Shown piece after piece: positions 44,738 through 53,390 of a stretch of DNA of 64,000 nt. The stretch is from Granulicella sp. WH15. Lineage in GTDB: Bacteria > Acidobacteriota > Terriglobia > Terriglobales > Acidobacteriaceae. Where the stretch lies: positions 4,526,001 to 4,590,000 of the forward strand of contig NZ_CP042596.1 of the NCBI RefSeq assembly GCF_009914315.1, read 5' to 3'. The position numbers were made by a program, and so were the translations under genes. Under the pieces are notes generated by a model. That model searched no databases and was not told where the DNA came from. It saw only the letters and a program-made list of their open reading frames with translations. Within the stretch, counting starts at the first letter, position 1; each line of letters starts with the position of its first letter.

Positions 44738-44876
44738 GGGGAGTCGCGACAGGCCCAGCTTTCTTTTTGTGACCAGTCTAACGGTTGCCGGTTCTTCCGT
44801 GCACAGTTTCGCGGCGAGATTCCCGCCGTCGTACCGGCTTTAGCTGCCAAGGAACTGCTCTCTTCCCCCGCAATCG

Positions 44877-45542
44877 CTACGCTTGAGTCTCCACCTTCGC
44901 CCGCAGCCTCGCCAACTCCTGCTCGAGCCGCACTACAACGGCTTCAAGCTCCGCCACCCGAGCCTCGAGCCCGCCGGAACTCGGCCTCGTCTCGGAGCCA
45001 GGCTGTTCGGTCGAAATCGCCGGAACGCCGCCAAGCAGGTGCATCCACCGTGAGGCACTGGAGCCAGGCTGGCGCGGCAGAACCACGACCAGCGGACCCT
45101 CGGTCGAGAACCGAAAATCAGGGTCCTCAGCCGCTGGACGAGCCGCCATGCGGTCGAGCGTAGCCTGCACTGCAGGTAGATCGTCGAAGGTAAACATCCG
45201 GTCGGAGCGGCCGCGCAGCTCGCCTGGGGTCTGCGGTCCTCGCAGCAGGAGCAGGCAAAGAACGGCCGTCTCATCCCGGCGCAGATTCAGCACCGTGCGG
45301 ATGCGATGCTCGAACTTGGGCACCCGCGCATCGCGCGTGGGCATTACCAGCGACGCCTCTTCGAGAATGTGGAGCGACTGCCGCACCTCCTCCTCGGTCA
45401 GCTCCATCACCGGCTCGCGGCTGCTGCGCTGGTTGCACGCCGCGATCAGGGAGTTCAAGGAGAGAGGATAGTTTTCCGGGGTGGTCATCTCCTTCTCCAT
45501 CAAGGAGCCGAGGACGCGGAGCGTGGTTGGATCGAGCAGCAT
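44877..45542 (-). CDS. YceH-family (DUF480) protein
   Basis: 221 residues from the ATG at 45542. Tandem winged-helix fold: TTLRVLGSLMEKEMTTPENY and LSLNSLIAACNQRSSREPVM are the diagnostic N-terminal motifs; LCLLLLRGPQTPGELRGRS and FTFDDLPAVQATLDRM follow. The last ~30 residues form a heptad-rich coiled coil (LEARVAELEAVVVRLEQEL). The family is conserved in many bacteria without a proven role; DNA binding is likely from the fold. Divergent from the DUF882 gene across a repeat-rich 218-bp region. Confidence 0.88.
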   Translation of the reverse strand: MLLDPTTLRVLGSLMEKEMTTPENYPLSLNSLIAACNQRSSREPVMELTEEEVRQSLHILEEASLVMPTRDARVPKFEHRIRTVLNLRRDETAVLCLLLLRGPQTPGELRGRSDRMFTFDDLPAVQATLDRMAARPAAEDPDFRFSTEGPLVVVLPRQPGSSASRWMHLLGGVPAISTEQPGSETRPSSGGLEARVAELEAVVVRLEQELARLRAKVETQA

Positions 45543-45550
45543 GGTGCAAG

Positions 45551-45731
45551 ACTGCCACAACCAAAAAACAATTGCCACAATCCCCAAATTTGCTGCAATT
45601 CAGGTGCAATCCAACGTTACAAAGTGGTTGCTCGTGTAATTTATTTGTCACAACGGGCAGAGATAAAGATATCTCTCGATAGAATCGATGAAGTGAATGA
45701 GAAATATCAATTGCCATTTCATCGTGGCAAT
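45551..45731. promoter_or_regulatory. Repeated ATTGCCA motifs between yceH and the DUF882 gene
   Basis: ATTGCCA occurs at 45571-45577 and 45710-45716, its inverse TGGCAAT at 45725-45731 (8-bp spacer, an inverted repeat 30 bp before the DUF882 start), and a near copy CTGCCACAA at 45552-45560. The region is AT-rich. Candidate operators for a shared regulator. Confidence 0.35.
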
Positions 45732-45760
45732 ATGTTCACAAACGATTGGCTGGGGTGAGG

Positions 45761-46417
45761 ATGAAGCTTTTTAGCCGTAGCAAAATGATGGCAGCGGCAA
45801 CGGTGGCAACGCTGCTGATCGGCTCGGGAGGATCGACCAGGATTGCTCGCGCCGAGGAGACCACGGTTGCGGCGACAACGAGCGATGCGGAGATTCTCGC
45901 GGGCGCGGGCGCGCGGTATCGCCTGCGGCTGCACCACCTGCACACCGGCGAGGATATCGACATTGTCTACCGGGTCGGCGACCAGTACGTTCCCGGCGCG
46001 CTGGAGGCGCTGGATTACTTCCTCCGCGATCACCGCACGGACGACGCCAGCCGCTACGACCCGAAGGAGTTCGACGTCCTGCACTCCGTGATGGAGAAGC
46101 TGCACAAGCCGAACGGCATCATTGATATCGTCTGCGGCTACCGCACGCCGTGGAGCAACAACTTCCTGCGGGCACGGTCTGCGAATACGGGTGTTGCCGA
46201 GCACAGCCAGCACGTGCTGGCCAAGGCGATCGACATCCGCGTTCCCGGCATTCAGACTCGCACTCTACGTGATGCGGCGCTTTCGCTCCACGAGGGCGGC
46301 GTGGGCTACTACCCCGTGTCGCAGTTTGTGCATGTGGATGTAGGTCCGGTTCGGGAGTGGTCGTTTGGCCGCGTCGCCCGCGTCCGGCGCTCCCACCGTC
46401 TCAGCCGCGGCGACTAG
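45761..46417 (+). CDS. DUF882/YcbK-like secreted protein (M15-type peptidase fold)
   Basis: 218 residues from ATG 45761 (GGGGTGAGG directly upstream). Signal peptide (MKLFSRSKMMAAATVATLLIG to ~ARA). The domain starts RLRLHHLHTGEDIDIVYR and continues LEALDYFLRDHRTDD, IDIVCGYRTPWSN, EHSQHVLAKAIDIRVPG and FVHVDVGP. His-x6-Asp and the late HVD match zinc ligands of the M15/LAS fold, so a periplasmic D,D- or L,D-peptidase role on peptidoglycan is likely. Compare E. coli YcbK (MepK), a cross-link endopeptidase of this family. Confidence 0.85.
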   Translation: MKLFSRSKMMAAATVATLLIGSGGSTRIARAEETTVAATTSDAEILAGAGARYRLRLHHLHTGEDIDIVYRVGDQYVPGALEALDYFLRDHRTDDASRYDPKEFDVLHSVMEKLHKPNGIIDIVCGYRTPWSNNFLRARSANTGVAEHSQHVLAKAIDIRVPGIQTRTLRDAALSLHEGGVGYYPVSQFVHVDVGPVREWSFGRVARVRRSHRLSRGD

Positions 46418-46520
46418 CTGCCGACCGGCGGGAGACCCTCAGGAGCTGATCCTGCCCATACCGTTCATACCGTTCCGAGAACCGCACGAAGTGCAGCCCG
46501 CCCGGCGTAAGGGCGCTTTA
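46416..46520 (+). repeat. Dispersed repeat, extended module A (subtype shared with 55.0 kb)
   Basis: Starts at the DUF882 stop: CTGCCGACCGGCGGGAGACC, CTGATCCTGCCCATACCGTT, then GAGAACCGCACGAAGTGCAG and GGCGTAAGGGCGC. The first half is not the usual CACGCGAAGCG arm; it matches, in inverse orientation, the element after the gene at 54494. A nine-base CATACCGTT unit is duplicated here. Confidence 0.75.
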
Positions 46521-46523
46521 AAC

Positions 46524-46567
46524 AAAGATGGGGTGGCCGAGCAGATTGCTCGGCCACCCATCTTTTT
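46524..46567. terminator. Bidirectional intrinsic terminator
   Basis: 19-bp stem (46524-46543 with 46547-46565, one bulged G, 3-nt loop) with A and T runs on the outer ends, between the convergent DUF882 and exbD genes. Confidence 0.85.
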
Positions 46568-46580
46568 GCAGCTCGTAAAC

Positions 46581-47015
46581 TTACTGACCAGCCTCGATAC
46601 GTGGCGTGATGACACCGACGTTATCGACACCAGCCTGCTTGCCGAAGTCGATGACCTCAGCGATCTTGGCGTAGTCGAGATCCTTGTCACCCTTGACGAA
46701 CATGACCTTTTCCTGACGGCTCGCGAAGATCTCAGCCAGCTTCGGCTCAAGCGCGGACTTGGCAAAAGAGTCATCGTTGATCTTGTACCCAGGCTCGCCA
46801 CCGCCATTCGAGATCACCTGCACAACGATCGTACGGGTGTTCTCTACGTCCTGCGTCTTGTTCTTTGGCGGCTGGGGAACCAGCGCCTCGAGGCCCCTCG
46901 GGGTAACCGGCACGATGACCATGAAGATGATCAACAGCACCAGAAGAACGTCGATCAGCGGAGTAACATTAATCTCCGATACTGCTCCGCCTGTACCGCC
47001 TCCACCCATTCCCAT
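46581..47015 (-). CDS. exbD: ExbD/TolR family biopolymer transport protein (second copy)
   Basis: 144 residues from the ATG at 47015 (AGGAGG 7 nt upstream; 47060 is a longer, unsupported alternative). N-terminal Gly-rich cytoplasmic segment, then VSEINVTPLIDVLLVLLIIFM with the essential Asp in the single transmembrane helix, and a periplasmic domain ending VITPR. Works with ExbB to convert proton motive force into TonB movement. Last gene of tonB-exbB-exbD-exbD, 67 bp after the first exbD. Confidence 0.92.
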   Translation of the reverse strand: MGMGGGGTGGAVSEINVTPLIDVLLVLLIIFMVIVPVTPRGLEALVPQPPKNKTQDVENTRTIVVQVISNGGGEPGYKINDDSFAKSALEPKLAEIFASRQEKVMFVKGDKDLDYAKIAEVIDFGKQAGVDNVGVITPRIEAGQ

Positions 47016-47082
47016 AATGAACCTCCTGAATTCCTGTGATTCCTCTGTTTTCGGGCGCATGAGGCCCGGATGAAACTAAAAG

Positions 47083-47514
47083 TTACTGACCGGTTCTCTC
47101 GGTGAGCAAGCCAAGCTGGCTGACGCCGGCAGCGCGGACACCATCGATCGTATCCATCACCTTGCCGTAGTTGGCGCGAACGTCGGCGCGCAGGAAGACT
47201 TCCTTGGCGTCCGTAGCTCCCTTGTTCTCGAGCAGTGCCGAAATCTTGGGACCCAGATCATCAATCTGAACCTGGTTAGCGCCGAGGAAGGTCTTGCCAT
47301 CGCGGGTAACGGCGACGGTGATTGCGTCTTCCTTGTTGGCGTCTTCCATGACGATCGCCGCATCAGCCTTCGGCAGATCGACGTTTACCTTGTTATTGAG
47401 CATGGGAGTGATCACCATGAAGATGATCAACAGCACCAGCATCACGTCGACCATCGGCGTTACGTTGATGCTGGAGTTTACCTTCTTACCTTCTGCCCGA
47501 ACTGCCTGTGCCAT
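47083..47514 (-). CDS. exbD: ExbD family biopolymer transport protein (first copy)
   Basis: 143 residues. NVTPMVDVMLVLLIIFMV is the transmembrane segment with the conserved Asp; periplasmic domain includes VFLRADVRANYGKVMDTIDG. It differs clearly from the second copy (N-terminus KKVNSSINVTPM rather than a Gly-rich tail), so the two may form mixed dimers with one ExbB. 120 bp after exbB. Confidence 0.92.
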   Translation of the reverse strand: MAQAVRAEGKKVNSSINVTPMVDVMLVLLIIFMVITPMLNNKVNVDLPKADAAIVMEDANKEDAITVAVTRDGKTFLGANQVQIDDLGPKISALLENKGATDAKEVFLRADVRANYGKVMDTIDGVRAAGVSQLGLLTERTGQ

Positions 47515-47634
47515 GTGCGCGAACTCCGTCCGGGTTATCCGGAATCAATAGAGCTAAAGAGATATCGTTGAGCCGGTGCAAGTGCTATGCGGGCGGCTGG
47601 CCGGTGCCGAAGCTCCGGCCAGCCACCCCGCAGT

Positions 47635-48372
47635 TTAGCGGTGGCTCTGCTTGATGAAGTAGTCGACCAGCTCGGAGGAGGAGTTGTCCATCTCGACGTC
47701 GAAGGCCTCAACCTTGTTGGTGAAGAAGTTGAAGGTCATAACGGCCGGGATAGCGACGATCAGACCGAAGGCGGTCGTGACGAGAGCTTCCGAGATACCG
47801 CCGGCGACCTGACCGATACCCGAGGACTTCGAAGCCGCGATGGACTGGAAGGCGTTGAGAATACCGATAACGGTGCCGAGCAGACCGATGAACGGCGCGG
47901 TGGAACCGATGGTGGCCAGGCTGCCGAGACCGCGCTTCAGCTTGGAGTGAACGATGGCCTCAGAGCGCTCGAGGGCGCGCTGCGAGCTCTCGATCTGGGT
48001 CTCGGAGATGTTGCCGCCCGAACCGAAGCTGCGGAACTCCTGCAGACCGGCGGTGACAACCTCGGCGAGGTGCGACTTCTTGTTGCGATCGGCGATCTTG
48101 ATCGCCTCGTCCAGCTTGCCTTCCTTCAGCGCACCGGCAACCTTGGGCGCGAACTCACGCGACTGCGAACGCGCTGCCGAGAAGTACAGGTAGCGGTCGA
48201 TGATGACGGCCAGCGACCAGATCGACATGATGAACAGGATGATGACGATGGCGCGCGGAATCCAGCTCATGCTGCCCCACATACCGAGCAGCGAGAAGCT
48301 GGCTGCCTCCTGGAAGAGGGCGAGAGAGGCGGGAACATGAGCGAGGGTGGTTGCGAGATGAGCGAGAATCAC
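47635..48372 (-). CDS. exbB: ExbB/TolQ/MotA-family proton channel protein
   Basis: 245 residues with a GTG start (GGAGG about 10 nt upstream). Three transmembrane regions: SMSWIPRAIVIILFIMSIWS near residue 35-60, then the conserved pair LGSLATIGSTAPFIGLLGTV and EALVTTAFGLIVAIPAVMTF. Forms the pentameric channel around ExbD that energises TonB. Follows tonB after 182 bp containing a hairpin, which may lower its expression relative to tonB or mark a separate promoter. Confidence 0.92.
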   Translation of the reverse strand: MILAHLATTLAHVPASLALFQEAASFSLLGMWGSMSWIPRAIVIILFIMSIWSLAVIIDRYLYFSAARSQSREFAPKVAGALKEGKLDEAIKIADRNKKSHLAEVVTAGLQEFRSFGSGGNISETQIESSQRALERSEAIVHSKLKRGLGSLATIGSTAPFIGLLGTVIGILNAFQSIAASKSSGIGQVAGGISEALVTTAFGLIVAIPAVMTFNFFTNKVEAFDVEMDNSSSELVDYFIKQSHR

Positions 48373-48512
48373 TTGGGTCTTTCCTCCGAAATCAGAATCG
48401 TTCGTTGAACTCTGTGTCTCGATGTTCCATCTGCTGCGCGGAGCATCGAGGCGTTTACGGGTCGTTGTGACACTCCCTACCTACATAACACCAGGGAGTT
48501 CAACAAAATCGC

Positions 48513-48547
48513 GGTCCAGCCCAGGACAGTAGGACTTGGGCTGGACC
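48513..48547 (-). terminator. Possible attenuator between tonB and exbB
   Basis: Perfect 11-bp arms GGTCCAGCCCA/TGGGCTGGACC (48513-48523, 48537-48547); on the minus strand ATTTTG follows a few bases after the stem, a weak T tract. Placed 8 bp past the tonB stop. Confidence 0.45.
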
Positions 48548-48554
48548 TAAGAGG

Positions 48555-49304
48555 TTAGTCGCCGCCGCCGAAGTTGAAGTTTACCTGAACCGTGGTATCG
48601 ACCTCGGTGGGCTCTCCATTCAGAAGATACGGCTTGTACCGCCACTGCTTGACGGCATCGATCGCCGCCGCCTGCAACATCTGGGGTCCGCTGATGACGG
48701 TCAGATTCTCGATGGTTCCCTGCTTGGAGATGATAGCGTGCAGGGTGACCGTGCCGGAGACGTGAGCAGCCTTGGCGATCGGAGGATAGACCGGGGTTGT
48801 CTTCTGGATGATGGAACCCTGCATGACACCGCCCGAGATGCGGGCCGGTCCCTTGGGCTTCTCAGGAGCGGCGCGGACCACCGGGGTCGGGGCCGTGCCG
48901 AGCAGGCCGCCCATGCCACCCGGGACGCCATTGCCCGAACCGGCACCCATGCCGGACATACCGGCAACACCGGCAACCTGCGGCGGAGGCGCAGCTTCTT
49001 CCTTCACCATCTCAATCTTCTTGGGGATCTTGGTGGGCGCGTGCAGACCGGCGTCAATCTCCGACACCATCTTAATCGGCTTGACCACCTGGGCCGGCGG
49101 TGGCGGCGGCGGTGGGGGTGGAGGCGGTGGCGGCGCGGTAAGCATCGCCGTCATGGCCGTCTTCGGCAGCGCCTCGGGATAGAGGAGCGGAATCAGAATC
49201 AAGACCGCCACAATTGCGGCGTTGAGTGCGAACGTACCGATCATCCAGTACTTCGACTTGGTCTTGAGCTTATCGCCGGAGTCGATCAGAGAATCTTCAA
49301 ACAT
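48555..49304 (-). CDS. tonB: TonB energy transducer
   Basis: 249 residues; GAGG before the ATG. One N-terminal membrane anchor (YWMIGTFALNAAIVAVLILI), a polyproline stretch of about 13 prolines near residue 55-68, a Gly-rich linker, and a C-terminal TonB domain (GGVMQGSIIQKTTPVYPPIA, SGTVTLHAIISKQGTIENL, AAAIDAVKQWRYKPYLLNGE). Spans the periplasm to energise the TonB-dependent receptors in this window and elsewhere. First gene of the tonB-exbB-exbD-exbD cluster. Confidence 0.93.
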   Translation of the reverse strand: MFEDSLIDSGDKLKTKSKYWMIGTFALNAAIVAVLILIPLLYPEALPKTAMTAMLTAPPPPPPPPPPPPPAQVVKPIKMVSEIDAGLHAPTKIPKKIEMVKEEAAPPPQVAGVAGMSGMGAGSGNGVPGGMGGLLGTAPTPVVRAAPEKPKGPARISGGVMQGSIIQKTTPVYPPIAKAAHVSGTVTLHAIISKQGTIENLTVISGPQMLQAAAIDAVKQWRYKPYLLNGEPTEVDTTVQVNFNFGGGD

Positions 49305-49633
49305 GGCAGCCTCGAGAGGTAGAGCAGAGAGTCTGTTGACGCGCGGAGCGCTTCTGATGGTTAGACACCGAGGACTCAGGATATGTTCCCGGGTTCCCTA
49401 TGGGGACTGTGGAAGCCTGTGGAAAACCTAAGCTTCGGCAAATCTTGGCTGAGCTTTGAAGAGAGCGTAACACGGAAAGTCTCGTATCGGGAAGAGCCTG
49501 CACGAGATAAGTAGTGAGCCCGTTGAGTGCCTTGTTCCGAATCGCCACCGATTCGGGAGTTATACGCGACCACAAACGCGTTTCTCATTACCAATTCCGC
49601 GTGGTTCATTCTCGATCATTTATTGTTAGCGGT
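49305..49633. other. Leader between tonB and the Cys-rich protein gene
   Basis: 329-bp divergent gap. GC falls steadily toward the right. It should contain both promoters, but I cannot assign one. No repeat module is present, unlike most gaps of this size here. Confidence 0.35.
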
Positions 49634-49966
49634 ATGAGGAGCTGCAACCGACGTGGAGTATGGGCCTGGCTACTCTGCGCCCTGCTGTTTTGGCTTACAG
49701 CAAATCCGCCGCACTGCGACCTTTGTGATGGAATTTCCATCACAGCCGCCTCGTTGCACCAGCCCTCCCTCAAGCATTACTCTCCGGCTGTACCTGATAG
49801 GTGTAACGGCATCTGCACCTGTTGCGGCTTCTACGGACTGCCCAATGCCGGACTGGCTCTTGTTCCCGTGAATCCCGCATTCGCCGATCTTGTGCTGGAA
49901 TCACCTCGTCCCGCGTTCGCGCCTCATTCCACAATATTCCGACCACCCCGTGTGACAGCCTCCTAG
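49634..49966 (+). CDS. Small cysteine-rich secreted protein
   Basis: 110 residues from ATG 49634. Hydrophobic N-terminus (VWAWLLCALLFWLTA) suggests a signal peptide or anchor. Cysteines cluster in HCDLCDG and RCNGICTCCGFYG, two possible metal-binding or disulfide sites; the rest is Pro/Ala-rich with no known domain. Not recognised beyond this. Codon use and GC are lower than the flanking tonB and secF. It precedes a beta-barrel gene by 59 bp on the same strand, suggesting a functional pair, perhaps for metal handling; this is a guess. Confidence 0.6.
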   Translation: MRSCNRRGVWAWLLCALLFWLTANPPHCDLCDGISITAASLHQPSLKHYSPAVPDRCNGICTCCGFYGLPNAGLALVPVNPAFADLVLESPRPAFAPHSTIFRPPRVTAS

Positions 49967-50025
49967 CTCACCTTCTTCCGCGTCTCTGGCGCGGATCGAA
50001 TCAGTTTTGAACTTGGAGACTTACC

Positions 50026-50583
50026 ATGCGTATACAGACGTGCACGCTCATAGGAGCGTATGCCCTTATATTGTGCTGCCAATCCGCCCTCGGGCAGATA
50101 GCTCAGAACGATCCTCTTACCCATCCAGCAAAATCTTCCAAAGATGACGACAGTACCGTGGCGATCATGGAAGTAGGTGCTTCCACGAACTGGAACTTCA
50201 ATGGAGGCGCGGCTACGTTCGCACCCAACTTGGCGGTCGAGTGTACCCCCATCGAGGACTGGCTCGAACTTGAGGCGGGCGTTTCACCGTTCTACACGCG
50301 TAATTCCACAGAATGGGACACGGATTTTCTGTTCAAGAAACCGTGGGACATCTCTAAAAAAGCCGAGTTTATGCTGGGCGTAGGACCGCAATGGACTCAC
50401 TTAAAACAAGGCGGCAAAGTGAGAGATTCCTTCTCTGCGGAGTTGGCGGGAGACTTCATGTTCTGGCCAACGGGAAAGCATCGCTTCGGATGGTATCTGG
50501 AACCTGCATATGACTACAGCTTCGCTGGCGGTCATGTGCAATCGATTGGCATGTCTGCGGGCCTACTGATCGGTATTCGATGA
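50026..50583 (+). CDS. Hypothetical outer-membrane beta-barrel protein
   Basis: 185 residues with GGAG 8-9 nt before the ATG. Signal peptide (CTLIGAYALILCCQSALG), then alternating-hydrophobicity strands rich in Trp, Tyr, Phe and Gly: VAIMEVGASTNWNFNGG, WLELEAGVSPFYTRNS, AEFMLGVGPQWTHL, and a final SIGMSAGLLIGIR. The pattern fits an 8-stranded outer-membrane barrel. No family recognised. Lower GC than its surroundings and paired with the Cys-rich protein upstream. Confidence 0.65.
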   Translation: MRIQTCTLIGAYALILCCQSALGQIAQNDPLTHPAKSSKDDDSTVAIMEVGASTNWNFNGGAATFAPNLAVECTPIEDWLELEAGVSPFYTRNSTEWDTDFLFKKPWDISKKAEFMLGVGPQWTHLKQGGKVRDSFSAELAGDFMFWPTGKHRFGWYLEPAYDYSFAGGHVQSIGMSAGLLIGIR

Positions 50584-50715
50584 ATATATGGGCTTTGAGT
50601 ATCGTTGCCCTCCGGATCACGATGAACTTGGAGTCTGCAGTTTCAAACTGACCCGCTACTGACGAGATAGGGCAATATCTTGCAAAAGTATTCAGGAGCG
50701 AAAGCGTACACAAAC

Positions 50716-50753
50716 AGCAAAGGCCACCCACATTTCCGTGGGTGGCCTTTGCT
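50716..50753. terminator. Bidirectional intrinsic terminator
   Basis: Perfect 16-bp stem (50716-50731 with 50738-50753), 6-nt loop, A and T tracts at the outer ends, between the beta-barrel gene (+) and secF (-). Confidence 0.85.
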
Positions 50754-50771
50754 ATTTGCGATCAGGAGAAA

Positions 50772-51740
50772 CTAAGCGCGGGCGCGTCCGGCGGGCAGGG
50801 TCGCCGCCTTGGCCTGCTGGTTCTTGCGAGAGCGCCAGTCCTGCCACGCCACCAGCATCGGCGCGGCCACCGCGATGGAGGAGTAGGTTCCGATGAGGAT
50901 ACCGACCACCAGCGCGAAGGAGAAGCCGTGTAGCACCTCGCCGCCGAAGACGAAGAGCGAGAGCACTGTGAGGAACGTAAGGCCCGAGGAGAGCACTGTA
51001 CGGCTGAGGGTCTGGTTGATCGAGCGGTTCACGATCGTCGCCAGATCCTCGCGGCGGCTGAGCGCCAGGTTCTCGCGGATGCGGTCGAAGACGACGACCG
51101 TGTCGTTCATCGAGTATCCGATCAGCGTCAGGATGGCCGCGATCACCGTCAGGGTCAGCTCCTGGTTGGTCAGCGAGAAGGCGCCAATGGTGATGAGCGT
51201 GTCGTGGAAGACTGCAACCACGGCCGCAACACCGTAGATCAGCTCGAAGCGGAACCAGAGGTAGAGCAACATTCCCAGCAGCGAGTAGAGCGTTGCATAG
51301 ATGGCCTGCTTCTGGAGCTGCTTGCCCGCCGTGGGGCCGACGATGTCTTCCTGCAGGATGGTGAAGCCACTGTCGTGATAGTTGGCGCTCAGCGCGTTCT
51401 GCACCGCGGCGCGGCCCTGGTCGTGGTTGGTGTCGGTGGCCGAGTTGATCGGCAGCGCGATGATGACCTCGTTCGAGACCTGCGAGACGCCGTTCGAGAT
51501 GCGCTGGATGCGGAAGTCCTTGACGCCCGCGTGGTCCATCGCCGAGCGCACGTGGTCTTCGTTCGGAACCTGGTCGAACTTGACGGTGATCTGCGTGCCG
51601 CCCTTGAAGTCGACGCCCTTGGGGATGCCGTGCCAGAAGAGCATCGAGAGAAGGCCGGCGACGGAGAAGATCAGCGAGAAGCCGAGGAAGTACCACTTCT
51701 TGCCAAGCCAGTCGATATTGGTGCTACGGAACAGTTCCAC
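50772..51740 (-). CDS. secF: Protein translocase subunit SecF
   Basis: 322 residues, GTG start with GAGG upstream. First transmembrane helix (WYFLGFSLIFSVAGLLSMLF), the SecF hallmark GVDFKGGTQITVKF in the P1-like periplasmic loop, and C-terminal helices with LTVIAAILTLIGYSMNDTVVVFDRIREN and TVLSSGLTFLTVLSLFVFGG. Forms SecDF, which uses the proton gradient to pull proteins out of SecYEG. Follows secD after 39 bp. Confidence 0.96.
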   Translation of the reverse strand: MELFRSTNIDWLGKKWYFLGFSLIFSVAGLLSMLFWHGIPKGVDFKGGTQITVKFDQVPNEDHVRSAMDHAGVKDFRIQRISNGVSQVSNEVIIALPINSATDTNHDQGRAAVQNALSANYHDSGFTILQEDIVGPTAGKQLQKQAIYATLYSLLGMLLYLWFRFELIYGVAAVVAVFHDTLITIGAFSLTNQELTLTVIAAILTLIGYSMNDTVVVFDRIRENLALSRREDLATIVNRSINQTLSRTVLSSGLTFLTVLSLFVFGGEVLHGFSFALVVGILIGTYSSIAVAAPMLVAWQDWRSRKNQQAKAATLPAGRARA

Positions 51741-51779
51741 TTGTATAAGCCTCAGAAAACAGAAGTCTAGTAAGAGCTT

Positions 51780-53390
51780 TTAGATCGACAGCTCGGCGCC
51801 GCGCGGGTTGTTCTTCAGGTGCGAGTCGAAGATGACGCGGGAGACGAAGACCGAGGTAACGATATTGGCCAGCAGACCGAAGGTCAGGGTAACGGCGAAT
51901 CCGCGTACCGGGCCGGTTCCGAAGAGGAACAGGATGGCAGCCGAGACGATCGTAGTCACGTGCGTGTCGATGATGGTGACCAACGCGTGCGCGAAGCCGC
52001 CCTGCACGGCGGCGGCGGCGGACTTGCCCGCGCGCAGTTCTTCACGGATGCGCTCGAAGATCAGCACGTTCGAGTCGACGCCCATACCGATCGTTAGAAT
52101 CACACCGGCAATTCCAGGCAGGGTCAAGGTGGCGTGGGTGAAGCCGAGGAAGCCGAGCAGGATGACCAGGTTCAGCACCAGGGCCAGGTCGGCGTTGATG
52201 CCCGCGCCGCGGTAGTAGATGAGCATGAAGACCATGACCGCGGCCATGCCGAAGACGGCCGCCATGATGCCCTGGTGGATGCTCGCGGCCCCCAGCGACG
52301 GCCCGACGGTGCGGGTCTCGAGGTAGGAGATCGAAGCAGGCAGCGCGCCCGTGCGCAGCATCAGCGAGAGATCCTCGGCCTGCTGCTGGGTGAAGGCTCC
52401 GGTAATCTCGCCCGAGTCACGGATGGCCGACTGGATGGACGCAACTTCCTTCACCGAGTTATCGAGCACGATGGCCATTGCGCCGGGGGTGGAGCTGCCC
52501 TGCTTGTGCTCGTCGGTGTACTTGTAGAACCGCTCACCGGCCTCGGTGGTCAGGTTGAAGTGAATATTGGGGCGACCGTTGATGTCCTGCGAGGGCTGGG
52601 CGTCGCGGAAGTCGATACCCTCGACCTCGGCCGCGCGCTTCAGCAGGTAGACCATCGGCGGCGCACCGGCGGAGCCTTCGCCCTTCATCAGCACCGAATC
52701 CGGGGGAATCGTTCCGCCGAGACCGGCCAGGGCCTCGGTCTCGCTGGCCCAGGGGCCGCGAGGATCGACCGCGTGAATCGCCAGCTTAGCGGTCGACTGG
52801 ATGATCTCCTCGACGCGGGCGGGATCGTCGACGCCGGGTAGCTCGACCAGGATCTGGTTATCGCCCAGGCCGTACTTCTGGATGATCGGCTCGGAGACGC
52901 CGAGCTTGTCGATGCGCTCGCGGATCGTCTCGATGGAGGTGTCGAGCGTGCGGCTCTCAAGGTCGGTGATGGCCGACGGCTTCATGGTCAGCTTGAAGCT
53001 GCCGTCCGGCTGGCTGGCGACATCGTAGCTGGCGTAGTTCGGCCCGTTGAGCAGGGTGCGCAGAGCGCTGGCCTGTCCCACCGCCACGCCGGTAATCGTC
53101 AGCGACTCCGGGTGCGCCGGATCGAGCTTGGCAGGCGTCGCGCCCGCGATTCCGGCTCCGGGCATATCGCTCTCAAGCTGCTGCACCGTGCGATCGGTCG
53201 TCGAGCCGACGGCCTCGGCCACATGCACCGCGAGCACCAGGTGGGTGCCGCCCTTCAGGTCGAGACCCAGGTGGATGCGGTCGGCGATCGACTGCTTCAG
53301 GCTGCCGTGCGGGATGCCGATGATGCCGTAGGTGAAGAACAGCAGGACCGCAAGGATGATTGCCGTTTTGGTGCCGAGATTCTTGCCCAT
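51780..53390 (-). CDS. secD: Protein translocase subunit SecD
   Basis: 536 residues. N-terminal helix (AIILAVLLFFTYGIIG), LGLDLKGGTHLVLAVH, periplasmic P1 base and head regions (LDTSIETIRERIDKLGVSEP, IQKYGLGDNQILVELPGVDDP), and C-terminal helices with AVFGMAAVMVFMLIYYR, GVDSNVLIFERIREEL and an FGTGPVRGFAVTLTFGLL end. Conserved Asp in GMGVDSNV is part of the proton path. Cotranscribed as yajC-secD-secF. Confidence 0.96.
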   Translation of the reverse strand: MGKNLGTKTAIILAVLLFFTYGIIGIPHGSLKQSIADRIHLGLDLKGGTHLVLAVHVAEAVGSTTDRTVQQLESDMPGAGIAGATPAKLDPAHPESLTITGVAVGQASALRTLLNGPNYASYDVASQPDGSFKLTMKPSAITDLESRTLDTSIETIRERIDKLGVSEPIIQKYGLGDNQILVELPGVDDPARVEEIIQSTAKLAIHAVDPRGPWASETEALAGLGGTIPPDSVLMKGEGSAGAPPMVYLLKRAAEVEGIDFRDAQPSQDINGRPNIHFNLTTEAGERFYKYTDEHKQGSSTPGAMAIVLDNSVKEVASIQSAIRDSGEITGAFTQQQAEDLSLMLRTGALPASISYLETRTVGPSLGAASIHQGIMAAVFGMAAVMVFMLIYYRGAGINADLALVLNLVILLGFLGFTHATLTLPGIAGVILTIGMGVDSNVLIFERIREELRAGKSAAAAVQGGFAHALVTIIDTHVTTIVSAAILFLFGTGPVRGFAVTLTFGLLANIVTSVFVSRVIFDSHLKNNPRGAELSI

